Positions 7,516 through 18,001 are shown, counted from the first letter of the stretch. The stretch is 64,000 nt of DNA from CAVOAK01 sp965217615 (GCA_965217615.1 CBDCIT010000035.1:1-64000), one strand, 5' to 3'. Made by a program: numbers and translations. Notes: a model not told the origin generated them from the sequence alone.

Positions 7516-8811
7516 ATGAACGCTGCGACCGACTACAAGGTGGCCGATATTAATCTCGCCGATTGGGGTCGCAAGGAAATCGCGATCGCAGAGACCGAGA
7601 TGCCGGGATTGATGGCGCTGCGCGAGGAGTTTGCGGATACCAAACCGCTTGAGGGCACACGGATCGCCGGTTGTCTCCACATGACAATTCAAACGGCCGT
7701 GCTGATTGAAACGCTGATCGATCTTGGCGCCGAAGTGCGCTGGTCATCCTGCAATATCTTCTCGACCCAGGATCATGCTGCCGCGGCGATTGCGGCGACA
7801 AACGTGCCCGTCTTTGCCTGGAAAGGGGAGAGCGAAGAAGAATTCTGGTGGTGCATTGACCAGACGATCGAGGGGCCGAATGGGTGGCGCCCGAACATGA
7901 TACTTGACGACGGTGGCGATCTGACGCTCGTGATGCACGACAAGTTTCCGGCATTGCTGAAGGACGTTAAAGGGCTTTCCGAGGAAACGACGACGGGCGT
8001 GCATCGCTTATACGAAATGGCCAACGCGGGGACGCTCAAGGTACCGGCTTTCAACGTCAACGATTCGGTCACCAAGTCCAAGTTCGACAACCTTTACGGA
8101 TGCCGCGAAAGTTTGGTCGATGGCATCAAGCGGGCGACGGACGTGATGCTGGCCGGCAAGCTCGCCGTGGTGTGCGGTTACGGAGATGTCGGCAAAGGGT
8201 GCGCCGTCGCATTGAGAGGGCAAGGCGCCCGGGTCGCCGTTACCGAGATCGATCCGATCTGCGCGCTGCAGGCTGGCATGGAGGGCTATGAAGTTGTCAC
8301 GATGGATGACGCTGCATCGATCGGGGATATCTTCGTGACGGCGACCGGCAACCTAGACGTCATTACCCTGGATCACATGCGTCAGATGAAGGACCGCGCG
8401 ATCGTCTGCAATATTGGCCATTTCGATTCCGAGATCGATGTAGCCGCGCTGCGCAATTACAAATGGCACAATGTTAAGCCGCAAGTGGACGAAATTGAGT
8501 TTCCGGAGGGCAAACGCATTCTACTGTTGGCGGAGGGTCGCTTGGTCAATCTCGGCTGCGCGACCGGTCATCCGAGTTTCGTGATGAGCGCCAGCTTCAC
8601 GAATCAGGTGCTGGCGCAGATCGAACTCTGGGACAATCATGCGACATACGAAAACAAGGTCTACGTATTGCCGAAGCACCTCGACGAACGGGTTGCCGCC
8701 CTCCATCTGTCGAAACTCGGCATCAAACTGACGCAACTTACGACCAGTCAGGCCGAGTACATAGGGATCGATAAGGCCGGTCCCTATAAGCCCGACTACT
8801 ATCGGTACTGA
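7516..8811 (+). CDS. ahcY: Adenosylhomocysteinase
   Basis: A 431-aa S-adenosylhomocysteine hydrolase, which reversibly cleaves SAH to adenosine and homocysteine using bound NAD and clears the inhibitory product of SAM-dependent methylation. Visible landmarks are CNIFSTQDHAAAAIA, the substrate-site stretch NVNDSVTKSKFDN, the NAD-binding loop CGYGDVGKGCA (about residues 220-230), and the conserved C-terminus ending YKPDYYRY. The ATG at 7516 is preceded by AAAGGAGA at ideal spacing. The gene stands alone between the rapZ fragment and the tsaE cluster. Confidence 0.97.
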   Translation: MNAATDYKVADINLADWGRKEIAIAETEMPGLMALREEFADTKPLEGTRIAGCLHMTIQTAVLIETLIDLGAEVRWSSCNIFSTQDHAAAAIAATNVPVFAWKGESEEEFWWCIDQTIEGPNGWRPNMILDDGGDLTLVMHDKFPALLKDVKGLSEETTTGVHRLYEMANAGTLKVPAFNVNDSVTKSKFDNLYGCRESLVDGIKRATDVMLAGKLAVVCGYGDVGKGCAVALRGQGARVAVTEIDPICALQAGMEGYEVVTMDDAASIGDIFVTATGNLDVITLDHMRQMKDRAIVCNIGHFDSEIDVAALRNYKWHNVKPQVDEIEFPEGKRILLLAEGRLVNLGCATGHPSFVMSASFTNQVLAQIELWDNHATYENKVYVLPKHLDERVAALHLSKLGIKLTQLTTSQAEYIGIDKAGPYKPDYYRY

Positions 8812-8898
8812 CGATTTCCACTTACGGCCTCGCCGACGCCTCCCCTTCGGTCGGCCGAGCCTTGCCGTGCTAGCCCAGCGGCAGGTAAAACTTCGGTC

Positions 8899-9387
8899 AT
8901 GGGCACCGGCACCGCCACGCTGCTGCGCTATGAGCTGCCCCGCTTAGAGGCGACTAGTTTACTCGCGCGGCGTTTGGCGCCTTTCCTTCGTGCGGGCGAT
9001 ATGATTGCGCTCAAGGGTGAGTTGGGCGTTGGCAAGACGACGTTTGCGCGGGCGCTTATTCGGGCTTTGGGTGTCGCTGATACCGAGATTCCGAGTCCAA
9101 CCTTCACGTTGGCGCAAGGATATCGGGGTCAAACGCTCGACATTTGGCATTTTGACCTGTACCGACTTCGTTCCGCCGATGATGCGTTGGAATTGGGTAT
9201 CGACGACGTACGCCGCGATAGCCTTGTGCTGATCGAGTGGCCCGAGCGGTTAGGGACTTCGCTCGGCATAGACCGACTCGAAATTGCCTTCGAATACGTA
9301 GTCGACGAGGATGCGCGCCGCGTCGCACTCGACGGCGAGATCAGCTGGTCGGAGCGACTCTCGGATCTGAATCTCGATGGATCGTGA
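8899..9387 (+). CDS. tsaE: tRNA threonylcarbamoyladenosine biosynthesis ATPase TsaE
   Basis: A 162-aa P-loop ATPase that works with TsaB, TsaC and TsaD to form t6A37 in ANN-decoding tRNAs. The Walker A motif GELGVGKTT lies at residues 40-48. The family motif SPTFTLAQGY and the WHFDLYRL segment follow, with LVLIEWPERLG as the Walker B-like region. It overlaps the next gene (amgK, ATG at 9377) by 11 bp, placing it first in a tsaE-amgK-murU-addB-addA run. Confidence 0.93.
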   Translation: MGTGTATLLRYELPRLEATSLLARRLAPFLRAGDMIALKGELGVGKTTFARALIRALGVADTEIPSPTFTLAQGYRGQTLDIWHFDLYRLRSADDALELGIDDVRRDSLVLIEWPERLGTSLGIDRLEIAFEYVVDEDARRVALDGEISWSERLSDLNLDGS

Positions 9388-10384
9388 CGATCTGATCCAG
9401 AACTTCTTGGAGTCGGCCGGTTGGGGCGACGCCGTGCGCTCGCGCCTCGCTGGCGATGCGTCCTTTCGCCGCTACGAGCGTCTACGCCATGGAACGTCTC
9501 GCGCGGTGCTGATGGATGCGCCACCGCCGGAGGAGGACATCCGACCCTATCTTCGGATCGCCGGGTGCTTGTCGGGTCTTGGCTATAGCGCGCCGGATAT
9601 CTTCGCCGCCGACGAGGCGAACGGGTTGGCGGTGATCGAAGATCTGGGTGATGAGTCCTACACGCGGGTGCTGGCGGCGGGGGGCGACGAGAAGGCGCTC
9701 TACAAGCTTGCCCTCGATCTGTTGATCGACCTGCATCGGCAGTTTCAGACGGATCCATCGATCCCGGTCTACGACGACGAGCGCTTTCTTGCCGAGGCTG
9801 CATTGTTCGTCGACTGGTATCTGCCAGTGATCCGTGGCGCCGAAATTAAGGCATTGTCGCGTGACGAATTCTTGCAGTGTTGGCGCGATCTCCTGCCGCT
9901 TGCGCGGAAGGTTCCAACGAGCCTTGTGCTGCGCGACTACCATGTCGATAATTTGATGCTATTGAGGGATCGCGAGGGGCTCCGAGCCTGCGGGTTGCTG
10001 GATTTTCAAGATGCGGTTGTTGGGCCCGCTACCTACGATATTGTGTCGCTCCTGGAGGATGCCCGGCGGGATGTCTCGCCAAAACTCTCAGATTGGCTGG
10101 TTGGCCAATATCTCGACGCCTTTCCGAACCTAGATCATGACATCTTCTGCGCGTCATACGCCGTTATGGGTGCGCAGCGGAATATGAAGATCATCGGCAT
10201 TTTCACGCGACTCGATCGGCGTGACCGAAAACCGCAGTATCTCGGTCATATCCCGCGTGTCTGGCGCTGGCTGCATAGCGATCTTGCACATCCGTCGTTG
10301 GTGCCGATTGCAGAGTGGTTGGCTCGTGCGCTTCCGCCGGCCGAGCGCCTGCAGCCATCCCCCCTGACCGTGGCTGCGTCATGA
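9377..10384 (+). CDS. amgK: N-acetylmuramate/N-acetylglucosamine anomeric kinase AmgK
   Basis: A 335-aa aminoglycoside-phosphotransferase-fold kinase. The Brenner motif reads LVLRDYHVDNLML and the metal-binding motif LLDFQDAVVGPATYDIVSLLEDAR. The next gene, overlapping by ATGA, is the matching uridylyltransferase murU. That pairing is characteristic of the peptidoglycan recycling route in which AmgK phosphorylates MurNAc at C1 and MurU makes UDP-MurNAc. Assignment rests on fold and context. The C-terminal tail (PPAERLQPSPLTVAAS) is poorly conserved. Confidence 0.88.
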   Translation: MDRDDLIQNFLESAGWGDAVRSRLAGDASFRRYERLRHGTSRAVLMDAPPPEEDIRPYLRIAGCLSGLGYSAPDIFAADEANGLAVIEDLGDESYTRVLAAGGDEKALYKLALDLLIDLHRQFQTDPSIPVYDDERFLAEAALFVDWYLPVIRGAEIKALSRDEFLQCWRDLLPLARKVPTSLVLRDYHVDNLMLLRDREGLRACGLLDFQDAVVGPATYDIVSLLEDARRDVSPKLSDWLVGQYLDAFPNLDHDIFCASYAVMGAQRNMKIIGIFTRLDRRDRKPQYLGHIPRVWRWLHSDLAHPSLVPIAEWLARALPPAERLQPSPLTVAAS

Positions 10385-11106
10385 CCGAAATTTTGAGCGC
10401 CATGATTTTGGCGGCCGGAAAGGGCACGCGCATGCGTCCGCTTACCGACCGACGCCCGAAACCACTCGTGAAACTGGCGGGGCGGGCGCTGATCGATCAT
10501 GCTTTGGATCAGCTGACAGCCGTTGGCGTGCGTAGCGTGGTCGTCAACGCGCACCATCTGGGCGATCAGCTTGAAAGGCATCTAGACAGCCGCTCGGGAG
10601 TCGTCTTGTCACAGGAATCAGAACTCCTGGAAACCGGCGGTGGCGTCAAACACGCGCTCGGTTATTTTGGCAATGAGGCGTTTCTAGTGCTGAACTGCGA
10701 CGCGGTCTGGCTCGACGGGACGGCACCGGTACTGGCGCAGCTTATGGCTGGCTGGCTGGATGCTGAAATGGATGCTCTATTGCTTCTCTATCCCGCAAGC
10801 GAGGTCCCCACCCATCGAGGCAAGGGAGACTACGACGTCGACGCAGATAACCACGCATACCGACTCCAACCCGGTCAGACGGCGCCGTATTTATTTACCG
10901 GCATACAGATTCTCCACCCGCGCCTCTTCGAGGGCGCGCCGGACCAGCCATTTTCCCTCAATCTGCTGTACGATGCAGCGGAACGCGCGGGCCGCCTGTA
11001 CGCCAAGATTCACGACGGCCGATGGTTTCACGTCGGCACTCCCGACGAGCTAAGTTACGCCGAGCGGGAATTGTTGGCGGGGCCGGCCGCAGCAGGCACG
11101 CCGTGA
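10381..11106 (+). CDS. murU: N-acetylmuramate-1-phosphate uridylyltransferase MurU
   Basis: A 241-aa sugar-nucleotide transferase. The nucleotide-binding signature is AMILAAGKGTRMRPLTDRRPKPLVKLAGRALIDH, with Asp-containing NCDAVW. ATG at 10381 overlaps the amgK stop (ATGA), which fixes the start although the frame is open further upstream. It acts in the cytoplasm after AmgK to form UDP-MurNAc from recycled sugar, bypassing MurA/MurB. Confidence 0.88.
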   Translation: MTEILSAMILAAGKGTRMRPLTDRRPKPLVKLAGRALIDHALDQLTAVGVRSVVVNAHHLGDQLERHLDSRSGVVLSQESELLETGGGVKHALGYFGNEAFLVLNCDAVWLDGTAPVLAQLMAGWLDAEMDALLLLYPASEVPTHRGKGDYDVDADNHAYRLQPGQTAPYLFTGIQILHPRLFEGAPDQPFSLNLLYDAAERAGRLYAKIHDGRWFHVGTPDELSYAERELLAGPAAAGTP

Positions 11107-14087
11107 GCGAAAAATCTCATGTCTTCACGATCAGTCCGGGTCGTCCATTTCTCGATGCCCTAGCGACCCAGCTTTTAGCGGAGACAAGCGGCGATCCTCT
11201 GGAATTGGGCCGCTATACCGTCCTTCTCCCAACGCGTCGCTCCTGTCGCGCGGCAGGCGAGGCGTTTCTCAGATCGGGCGGTGGCAGGCCACTCGTTCTT
11301 CCTACGCTGCGGCCAATTGGCGAAATCGACGAAGACCTGATGATTCTCGACGAAGTTCCCCGCCTCGAAGAGGCGGATATTGCGCCGGTAGTTCCGAGCC
11401 TGCGTCGCCAGCTTCTGTTGACGCGCCTTATCCTTAGCTGGCCGCGAAAGAGCCGCGCCATCACACACGACCAGGCCGCGAGGCTCGCCGCTGAGCTGAG
11501 TCGCCTACTCGATCAGGTGCAAACCGAACGACTGACCTTCGACGGGCTTGCCACGCTCGTTCCCGAGGACTACTCGGCGCATTGGCAGGAAACGCTGGAT
11601 TTTCTGAAGATCCTCACCGAACACTGGCCGGCGATTCTGGCGGACGACGGCGCGCTCGATCCGGCTGAGCGCCGAAACCGCGTGCTCGCAGCCCAGATCG
11701 CCGCATGGACGGATAACCCGCCCAAAGATCCGGTTGTCGCCGCAGGTTCGACAGGCAGCATTCCGGCAACTGCCGATCTTCTGGCAGTTGTCGCCACGCT
11801 GCCCAACGGCCGTGTCGTTTTGCCCGGGCTTCAACGCGAGGCCGGTGAGGGTGATTGGGCGGCCATCGGCCTAGAACAAACACATCCGCAAAACGGCATG
11901 GCGCACCTGTTGGCCCATCTCAGGGTCGCGCCAGAAGACGTCGAGGAATGGCCGAGCGCAGGCCGACGTCGTTCACCGGGCCGCGTGAGCCTGGCCACCG
12001 AATTGTTGCGCGCAGCCGAAACGACCGATGCGTGGCGAGCGTTGCCGGCGCTGTCGCCTTCGTCGTTGCGGGGGCTTGAACGTATCGACTGCGCCAATGA
12101 GGGGGAGGAAGCGGGCGTAATCGCGCTCAAATTGCGGCACGTTTTGGAAACACCTGGCAAGACCGCAGCGCTCATCACTCCGGATCGCAGCCTCGCCCGC
12201 CGTGTCGCGGCGGAGTTGCGTCGTTGGCAGATCGAGATTGACGATTCGGGAGGACAGGCCCTCGGTGACACGGCGCCGGGGACTTATCTCCGCGCGTTAG
12301 CCAAGGCTGCGGCTATGGCGTTCTCGCCGGTTGCCCTCCTATCTCTGCTCAAGCATCCGCTGGCGGCTGGCGGCATGGCTCCCGGTACATTCAGGTCGCT
12401 GGTTCGCACGTTGGAACGGGCCGTGTTGCGTGGTCCGCGGCCTGGCCCCGGATTTGGGGGGTTGCGCGCCGTCCTCGAGGTCCGAAAGGACACCGAGCAA
12501 TTCGAACCATCTCAGATCTCCGCCCTTAGCGCTCTGTTCGACTTCCTCGAAAGCGGGGTCCAGCCGCTGGCCCAAGCGATCGCCAGCACATCGGTCCCGA
12601 TCGCAGAGCTGATCGAGCGGCAATTAGCGGCCGCCGAGGCTCTAGCTGCGAGCGAAGATATGGATGGTGGAACGCAGCTGTGGGCAGGCGATGCGGGAGA
12701 GGCGTTGGCAAACTTTTTTGCCGAACTGCGCCAATCGGCCAACGTTTTGCCTCAGATTCCCGGTGTCGCCTTCGCTCCCCTGATTGAGTCCCTGATGTCG
12801 GCGCACGTCGTACGTCCGACATTTGGACGTCATCCGCGTCTCAATATCTGGGGGCCGCTGGAGGCACGGCTGCAGCACGCTAACTTGATCATTCTTGGCG
12901 GGCTAAATGAGGGGACGTGGCCGCCTGAGCCGGCGGCTGACCCTTGGTTAAGCCGGCCGATGCGCAAGGCATTTGGCTTACCGCAGCCGGAGCGACGGAT
13001 CGGTCTCTCAGCGCATGACTTTGGACAGGCATTTTGTGCAGGCGAAGTCGTGCTGACGCGCGCCAACAAAGTCGACGGCACCCCGACCGTACCGTCGCGC
13101 TGGCTCGTGCGTCTTGACACGGTGTTGGCCGGTGCAGGGCTCGACCCCGCAAGCATACAATCGCCGCGATGGCAGGAGTGGCACCGCGCGCTCGACCAGC
13201 CGAGGACACCTCTGCGCATTGCCCCGCCTGAACCGCGCCCGCCGCTTTGTGCGCGGCCCCGACGGCTCTCAGTAACGCGCGTTGAAACGTGGATCCGCGA
13301 TCCATATGCGATTTATGCACGCCACATTCTCGGGCTCGCGCCAATAGACCCGTTGGAAGCCGATCCGGGCGCGGCAGTGCGAGGCATTTTCATTCATCGT
13401 GCGCTCGAAGCTTTTCTCAAGGAAACGGCTGGGGAAATGCCGGACGACGCAGTAGAGCGGTTGTTGGAGCATGGCGAGCATGCCTTTGGCCCGGCCCTCA
13501 GCAAGCCGTCTGTCCGCGCCTTCTGGTGGCCGCGTTTCGAGCGTATCGCCGACTGGTTTGTGCAGCAGGAGCGCGCGCGCCGGCCGGCGATAAGGCAATC
13601 CCTTGTCGAGGTCTACGGTCAGCTAGAGATCGCGGCACCGGGCGGCATTTTTACTTTGTCGGCCACGGCCGATCGTATCGACCGTGGCGCGGACCGCCGC
13701 TATGCGATCATCGATTACAAGACCGGTAGCGCGCCTGCGAGCACCGAAGTTGCGCTTGGATTTGCGCCGCAACTACCTCTTGAAGCTGCGATCGCCATGG
13801 CGGGAGGATTTGAGGGCGTAGAAGATGGAGCGGAAGTGGGGGGCTTATCGTACTGGCGCTTGACGGGTGGCGAGCCGGCCGGCGAGGAGCGCAGCGTTGG
13901 CGAAGATGCAATGCAAATGGCAACGGCGGCGCTCGCAGGACTGCAGCGTCTTGTCGCTGCCTACGACGATGAGACGACGGCCTATCTGTCCGTACCAAAT
14001 CCTAGACGAACAATGCGCTACAACGACTATCTGCACCTCGCCAGAGTGCAAGAATGGTCGGCTAGCGGTTCGGAGGATGGACCTTGA
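11103..14087 (+). CDS. addB: Double-strand break repair protein AddB
   Basis: A protein of about 994 aa, AddB of the alphaproteobacterial AddAB helicase-nuclease that resects DNA ends for RecA loading. The N-terminus (VFTISPGRPFLDALATQLLAE, then YTVLLPTRRSCRAAGEAFL) and the middle motif NIWGPLEARLQHANLIILGGLNEGTWP are typical. The C-terminal nuclease shows SVTRVETWIRDPYAIYARHILGL, RGIFIHRALEAFL, and YAIIDYKTG with the catalytic Asp and Lys. GTG at 11103 overlaps the murU stop (GTGA) and is the likely start; upstream in-frame codons lie inside murU. The stop overlaps the addA start. Confidence 0.92.
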   Translation: MSEKSHVFTISPGRPFLDALATQLLAETSGDPLELGRYTVLLPTRRSCRAAGEAFLRSGGGRPLVLPTLRPIGEIDEDLMILDEVPRLEEADIAPVVPSLRRQLLLTRLILSWPRKSRAITHDQAARLAAELSRLLDQVQTERLTFDGLATLVPEDYSAHWQETLDFLKILTEHWPAILADDGALDPAERRNRVLAAQIAAWTDNPPKDPVVAAGSTGSIPATADLLAVVATLPNGRVVLPGLQREAGEGDWAAIGLEQTHPQNGMAHLLAHLRVAPEDVEEWPSAGRRRSPGRVSLATELLRAAETTDAWRALPALSPSSLRGLERIDCANEGEEAGVIALKLRHVLETPGKTAALITPDRSLARRVAAELRRWQIEIDDSGGQALGDTAPGTYLRALAKAAAMAFSPVALLSLLKHPLAAGGMAPGTFRSLVRTLERAVLRGPRPGPGFGGLRAVLEVRKDTEQFEPSQISALSALFDFLESGVQPLAQAIASTSVPIAELIERQLAAAEALAASEDMDGGTQLWAGDAGEALANFFAELRQSANVLPQIPGVAFAPLIESLMSAHVVRPTFGRHPRLNIWGPLEARLQHANLIILGGLNEGTWPPEPAADPWLSRPMRKAFGLPQPERRIGLSAHDFGQAFCAGEVVLTRANKVDGTPTVPSRWLVRLDTVLAGAGLDPASIQSPRWQEWHRALDQPRTPLRIAPPEPRPPLCARPRRLSVTRVETWIRDPYAIYARHILGLAPIDPLEADPGAAVRGIFIHRALEAFLKETAGEMPDDAVERLLEHGEHAFGPALSKPSVRAFWWPRFERIADWFVQQERARRPAIRQSLVEVYGQLEIAAPGGIFTLSATADRIDRGADRRYAIIDYKTGSAPASTEVALGFAPQLPLEAAIAMAGGFEGVEDGAEVGGLSYWRLTGGEPAGEERSVGEDAMQMATAALAGLQRLVAAYDDETTAYLSVPNPRRTMRYNDYLHLARVQEWSASGSEDGP

Positions 14088-17000
14088 ACGTCCTCGCACC
14101 CGATCGTCCAACCAGCGAACAGCAAAACGCATCGGATCCTCACGCCAGTATCTGGGTGGCGGCCTCTGCGGGCAGCGGCAAGACCAAGGTCCTGGTCGAC
14201 CGTGTGCTGGCCTTGCTCCTCGGCGGAACCGTACCAGCACGTATCCTTTGCCTCACCTTCACGAAGGCAGCGGCGACGGAAATGGCGATCCGCGTCAATG
14301 CGACGTTAGGGAATTGGGCAACTTGCAGCGACGACGACTTGACGGCCGCCATTGAGACGCTGTCGGGCGCGCCTGCGGACGCCGACGGGATGGCGCGCGC
14401 GCGACGATTGTTGGCCCAGGTTCTGGATGCCCCCGGTGGGCTGAAGATCTTGACGATTCACAGCTTCTGCGAGTCGTTGCTCGCGCGCTTTCCGTTGGAA
14501 GCGGGGATTGCTCCGCACTTCGAGGTGCTGGACGAACGCAGCGCTGCTGAAATGCTTGCGGCCGCCCGAGACAATGTCCTCTCCGCCGCGCGCAGCAGCG
14601 TAGGATCAACCAACAGTACAGCGCAGGCGCTCGCCACCATCAGCCAACATATCCGCGAAGACGAATTTGCAGAACTGATGACGGTGCTTGCCAATGAGCG
14701 CGCTCGCCTCAAGCAGCTGCTTGAGGGACCGGGCCGAATCGAGCGCACAATTTTTGCGATCTATGACCGGCTTGGCGCCGATCCTACGGCCGATGAGCGC
14801 CGGCTCGTTGCTGACGCGTGCGACGACGACGCGTTTGACCAGATTGGCCTCAAGTGCGCCGTACAGGCGTTGGCCGAAGGCAGCGAGAAGTCCGATCAGC
14901 CGCGCGGCCGAGCGATCGGCACTTGGCTCGCGGCCGGCTTGCAGCAGCGGCTGGACTCCATCGAAGATTACGCAGGCGCGTTTCTAACGAGGGAAGGACG
15001 GCCGCGCGTCCAATTGATCAGCAAGACGGCGCAGAAAGCCGACCCGGCTGCCCAGGCTATTTTGGTCGTCGAGGCGGCGCGCCTTGCCGCACTCGCGGAA
15101 CGCAGGCGCGCGCAGATCACGGCGCACGCATCGGCCTCGCTTTTGCGCCTGGGAAAGGCGTTCATAAGCGCATACGACGCGCAAAAGGCGATTACCGCTC
15201 GGCTCGACTATGACGATCTTATCCTTACGGCTCGCCAGCTCCTGGAACGGCCGGGCATTGCGTCATGGGTTCTCTATAAACTCGACGGCGGACTCGATCA
15301 TATTCTTATCGATGAGGCGCAGGACACAAACCCCGAGCAATGGGGGGTGATAGCAGCCTTAGCCGGCGACTTCTTTTCCGGCGAGAGCGCCCACAGTGGC
15401 CGCCGCACCGTATTTGCCGTCGGTGATACGAAACAGTCGATTTACAGTTTTCAACGGGCAGATCCGGCGGCATTCAGACGAATGCGCGATCATTTCGCAA
15501 GCCTAGTCAATGCCACGCGCGCAGATTGGCGCGACGTCGATCTCGACCTTTCGTTCCGATCGACGGAGGCGGTCCTCAACGTGATCGACGCCGTGTTTCA
15601 GGATCCAGCGGCCGCCGATGGCGTGTTGGAGGACGGGCACGAAATGCGTCATCGAGCGGCACGCTCGGGTCATGCGGGGCTGGTTGAGGTGTGGCCACCT
15701 GCCTCGCCAACGGATATGGCGCCGGAAGAGCCTTGGACTTTGCCAGTTGAGCGCCGGCCGCTGGACAGTCCGCGAACCCGCCTCGCCCGCTCCATCGCTC
15801 GGCGAATAAAGCGATGGATCGGTAGAGAAATCCTCGAGTCGAGGGACCGGCCCGTCCGTGCGGGTGACATCATAGTGCTGGTGCGCCGGCGTGGTGCCTT
15901 TGTCGAGGAACTCGTACGTGCGCTCAAAGACGCGAGTGTGCCGGTCTCGGGCGTCGATCGCATGGTTCTGACCGAACAACTGGCGGCGATGGACCTGATG
16001 GCGTTGGGCGCATTTCTTCTGTTGCCGGATGACGACCTGACGTTGGCAACCGTGCTTAAGGGGCCGTTCCTTGGATTTAACGACGATGAGCTGTTCCAGG
16101 TCGCCTGGCGTCGTGGTGACAGCAGTCTGTGGCGTCGGCTTGGCGAACGGGCTGCGGCGGACAAGAAGTGCGCAGCCGCGCGAGGCTGGCTGGAGCGCTT
16201 GCTTGCACGTGCCGACTTTACGCCGCCGTTTGAATTGTTTGCGCATATTCTAGCCGCGCCATCGATTGGCGAGAGTAGCGGCAGGGCAAGTCTTGTCGGT
16301 CGGCTAGGCGTCGACGCGGGCGATGCGATAGACGAATTTCTTAATCTCGCGGTTGCCTACGAGCGGGCGCACATTCCCTCCTTACAAGGCTTTCTTTATT
16401 GGGTCGAAGCGGGTCGCGCCGAGGTCAAGCGCGACCTCGAACAGTCCGGGCGCGACGAGGTGCGGGTGATGACGGTCCATGGGGCAAAGGGTCTAGAGGC
16501 GCCGATCGTCATATTGCCTGACACGATGGCAACACCGGCGACCCATAGCCCCCGGATCCTTTGGCACGAGGGCTTGCCACTATGGCCACCAAGAAGGTCC
16601 CATGAGGAACGCGTTTGTCAAACGGCCCGGACTGCAGCATATCAGTTGCGGGACCAGGAGTATCGACGGCTGCTTTATGTCGCAATGAGTCGCGCGGAGG
16701 ATCGGCTTTACGTCTGCGGTTGGCACGGAGAGCGTAAGCCGCCGCCGGAGTGTTGGTATGAGCTCGTCGTCAATGGGTTGGCGCGCCTCGACAATGTGAG
16801 CCAGTTTACGTTCCAAGAGCGCGGCGACGACGGCTGGGGTGGTCGCGGCCTGCGCCTTGTTGGTGAGCAAGGCGTACCGGCCAGCGGAGATGGCCGGGAT
16901 CGGGGCAAAGCAACCCGTCCACCGCGCCTTAAGCCTTGGACACGGCTGCCACCGGCGGCTGAACCCGCCCCGCCCCGCCCCCTCGCCCCGTCACGTGCCG

Positions 17001-17560
17001 AAGAGAGCGAGCCGACCGTAAGATCGCCGCTCGATGCCGATGACGGCGCGCGATTTCAACGCGGCCTGCTAATCCACCGCCTCCTGGAAATCCTGCCGAC
17101 GCTGCCAATGCGGCGGCGGCATGCGAGTTGTCAGCGCTATCTCTCACGGCCGTTTCACGGCCTCGACCAGGCGCAGCAGTCCGAAATAGAGGCCGAAGTC
17201 TTCGCCGTCCTCACGGACCCAGAACTGGCACCTCTGTTCGTTGCTGAAGGACGGGCGGAGGTGCCGATAGTCGGTACGCTCGATAGTCCGGATGGGCCGC
17301 GGGTCGTGTCTGGCCAGGTGGATCGACTCGTGGTCGGCGATCGGGAAATATTGATCGTAGACTACAAATCGAACCGCCCGCCGCCGAAGCGCCAAGACGA
17401 TGTGCCCGAGCTATATATGCGCCAAATGGCGGCCTATAGGGCTGTTTTGGTCGGAATTTGGCGGGATCGTCCGGTCCGGTGCGGCCTCTTGTGGACCGAC
17501 GGCCCACGACTTATGTATTTGGACGAGGCGCGGCTTGACCGGTTGTTCCCCGGTCCATAG
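14084..17560 (+). CDS. addA: Double-strand break repair helicase AddA
   Basis: An 1158-aa UvrD-like helicase-nuclease. Walker A is WVAASAGSGKTKVLVDRVLA near residue 30. Walker B/motif II is ILIDEAQDTNPEQW, with motif VGDTKQSIYSFQRADP, motif V VMTVHGAKGLEAPIVILPDT and motif VI LLYVAMSRAEDRLYVCG. The C-terminal nuclease ends with ILIVDYKSNRPPP. It starts with TTG at 14084 overlapping the addB stop (TTGA), so AddB and AddA are translationally coupled. Confidence 0.93.
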   Translation: MNVLAPDRPTSEQQNASDPHASIWVAASAGSGKTKVLVDRVLALLLGGTVPARILCLTFTKAAATEMAIRVNATLGNWATCSDDDLTAAIETLSGAPADADGMARARRLLAQVLDAPGGLKILTIHSFCESLLARFPLEAGIAPHFEVLDERSAAEMLAAARDNVLSAARSSVGSTNSTAQALATISQHIREDEFAELMTVLANERARLKQLLEGPGRIERTIFAIYDRLGADPTADERRLVADACDDDAFDQIGLKCAVQALAEGSEKSDQPRGRAIGTWLAAGLQQRLDSIEDYAGAFLTREGRPRVQLISKTAQKADPAAQAILVVEAARLAALAERRRAQITAHASASLLRLGKAFISAYDAQKAITARLDYDDLILTARQLLERPGIASWVLYKLDGGLDHILIDEAQDTNPEQWGVIAALAGDFFSGESAHSGRRTVFAVGDTKQSIYSFQRADPAAFRRMRDHFASLVNATRADWRDVDLDLSFRSTEAVLNVIDAVFQDPAAADGVLEDGHEMRHRAARSGHAGLVEVWPPASPTDMAPEEPWTLPVERRPLDSPRTRLARSIARRIKRWIGREILESRDRPVRAGDIIVLVRRRGAFVEELVRALKDASVPVSGVDRMVLTEQLAAMDLMALGAFLLLPDDDLTLATVLKGPFLGFNDDELFQVAWRRGDSSLWRRLGERAAADKKCAAARGWLERLLARADFTPPFELFAHILAAPSIGESSGRASLVGRLGVDAGDAIDEFLNLAVAYERAHIPSLQGFLYWVEAGRAEVKRDLEQSGRDEVRVMTVHGAKGLEAPIVILPDTMATPATHSPRILWHEGLPLWPPRRSHEERVCQTARTAAYQLRDQEYRRLLYVAMSRAEDRLYVCGWHGERKPPPECWYELVVNGLARLDNVSQFTFQERGDDGWGGRGLRLVGEQGVPASGDGRDRGKATRPPRLKPWTRLPPAAEPAPPRPLAPSRAEESEPTVRSPLDADDGARFQRGLLIHRLLEILPTLPMRRRHASCQRYLSRPFHGLDQAQQSEIEAEVFAVLTDPELAPLFVAEGRAEVPIVGTLDSPDGPRVVSGQVDRLVVGDREILIVDYKSNRPPPKRQDDVPELYMRQMAAYRAVLVGIWRDRPVRCGLLWTDGPRLMYLDEARLDRLFPGP

Positions 17561-17629
17561 AATCGGCGCCGGGATGAGCTCGTCGCAACGACGCAAGCGG
17601 GAGCCGAATCCACAATGGAGGACAAGGCT

Positions 17630-17950
17630 ATGAGCAGCGTTAAAGTGAACGACGAAGACTTCGAAACCAACGTGCTGAAGAACGAAAATCCCGTGTTGGT
17701 CGACTTCTGGGCCGAATGGTGCGGTCCCTGCAAGACGATTGCGCCGGCGCTTGAAGAGATTGCCGGCGACTTGGCCGGCCGGCTGACAATCGCAAAACTG
17801 AATATCGACGACAACCCGCAGACGCCTGCCAAGTATGGCGTGCGGGGAATACCCACACTCTTGCTGTTCAAAGAAGGCCAGGTAGCGGCAACTAAGGTCG
17901 GCGCATTGCCGAAGAGCCAGTTGGCCGAGTGGGTCGAATCCGTCCTCTAA
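17630..17950 (+). CDS. trxA: Thioredoxin TrxA
   Basis: A 106-aa cytoplasmic thioredoxin with the redox motif WCGPC (Cys31, Cys34), cis-proline segment GIPTLLLFK and the usual fold length. ATG at 17630 is chosen because GGAG lies 9 bp upstream; an ATG at 17615 would add five residues but places the Shine-Dalgarno inside the gene. It follows addA by about 70 bp, an arrangement common in alphaproteobacteria. Confidence 0.96.
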   Translation: MSSVKVNDEDFETNVLKNENPVLVDFWAEWCGPCKTIAPALEEIAGDLAGRLTIAKLNIDDNPQTPAKYGVRGIPTLLLFKEGQVAATKVGALPKSQLAEWVESVL

Positions 17951-18001
17951 AAACACCCAAGTAGAAGCTCCCGTCTAACAACGCCGACTCAAGCGGCGCG
18001 C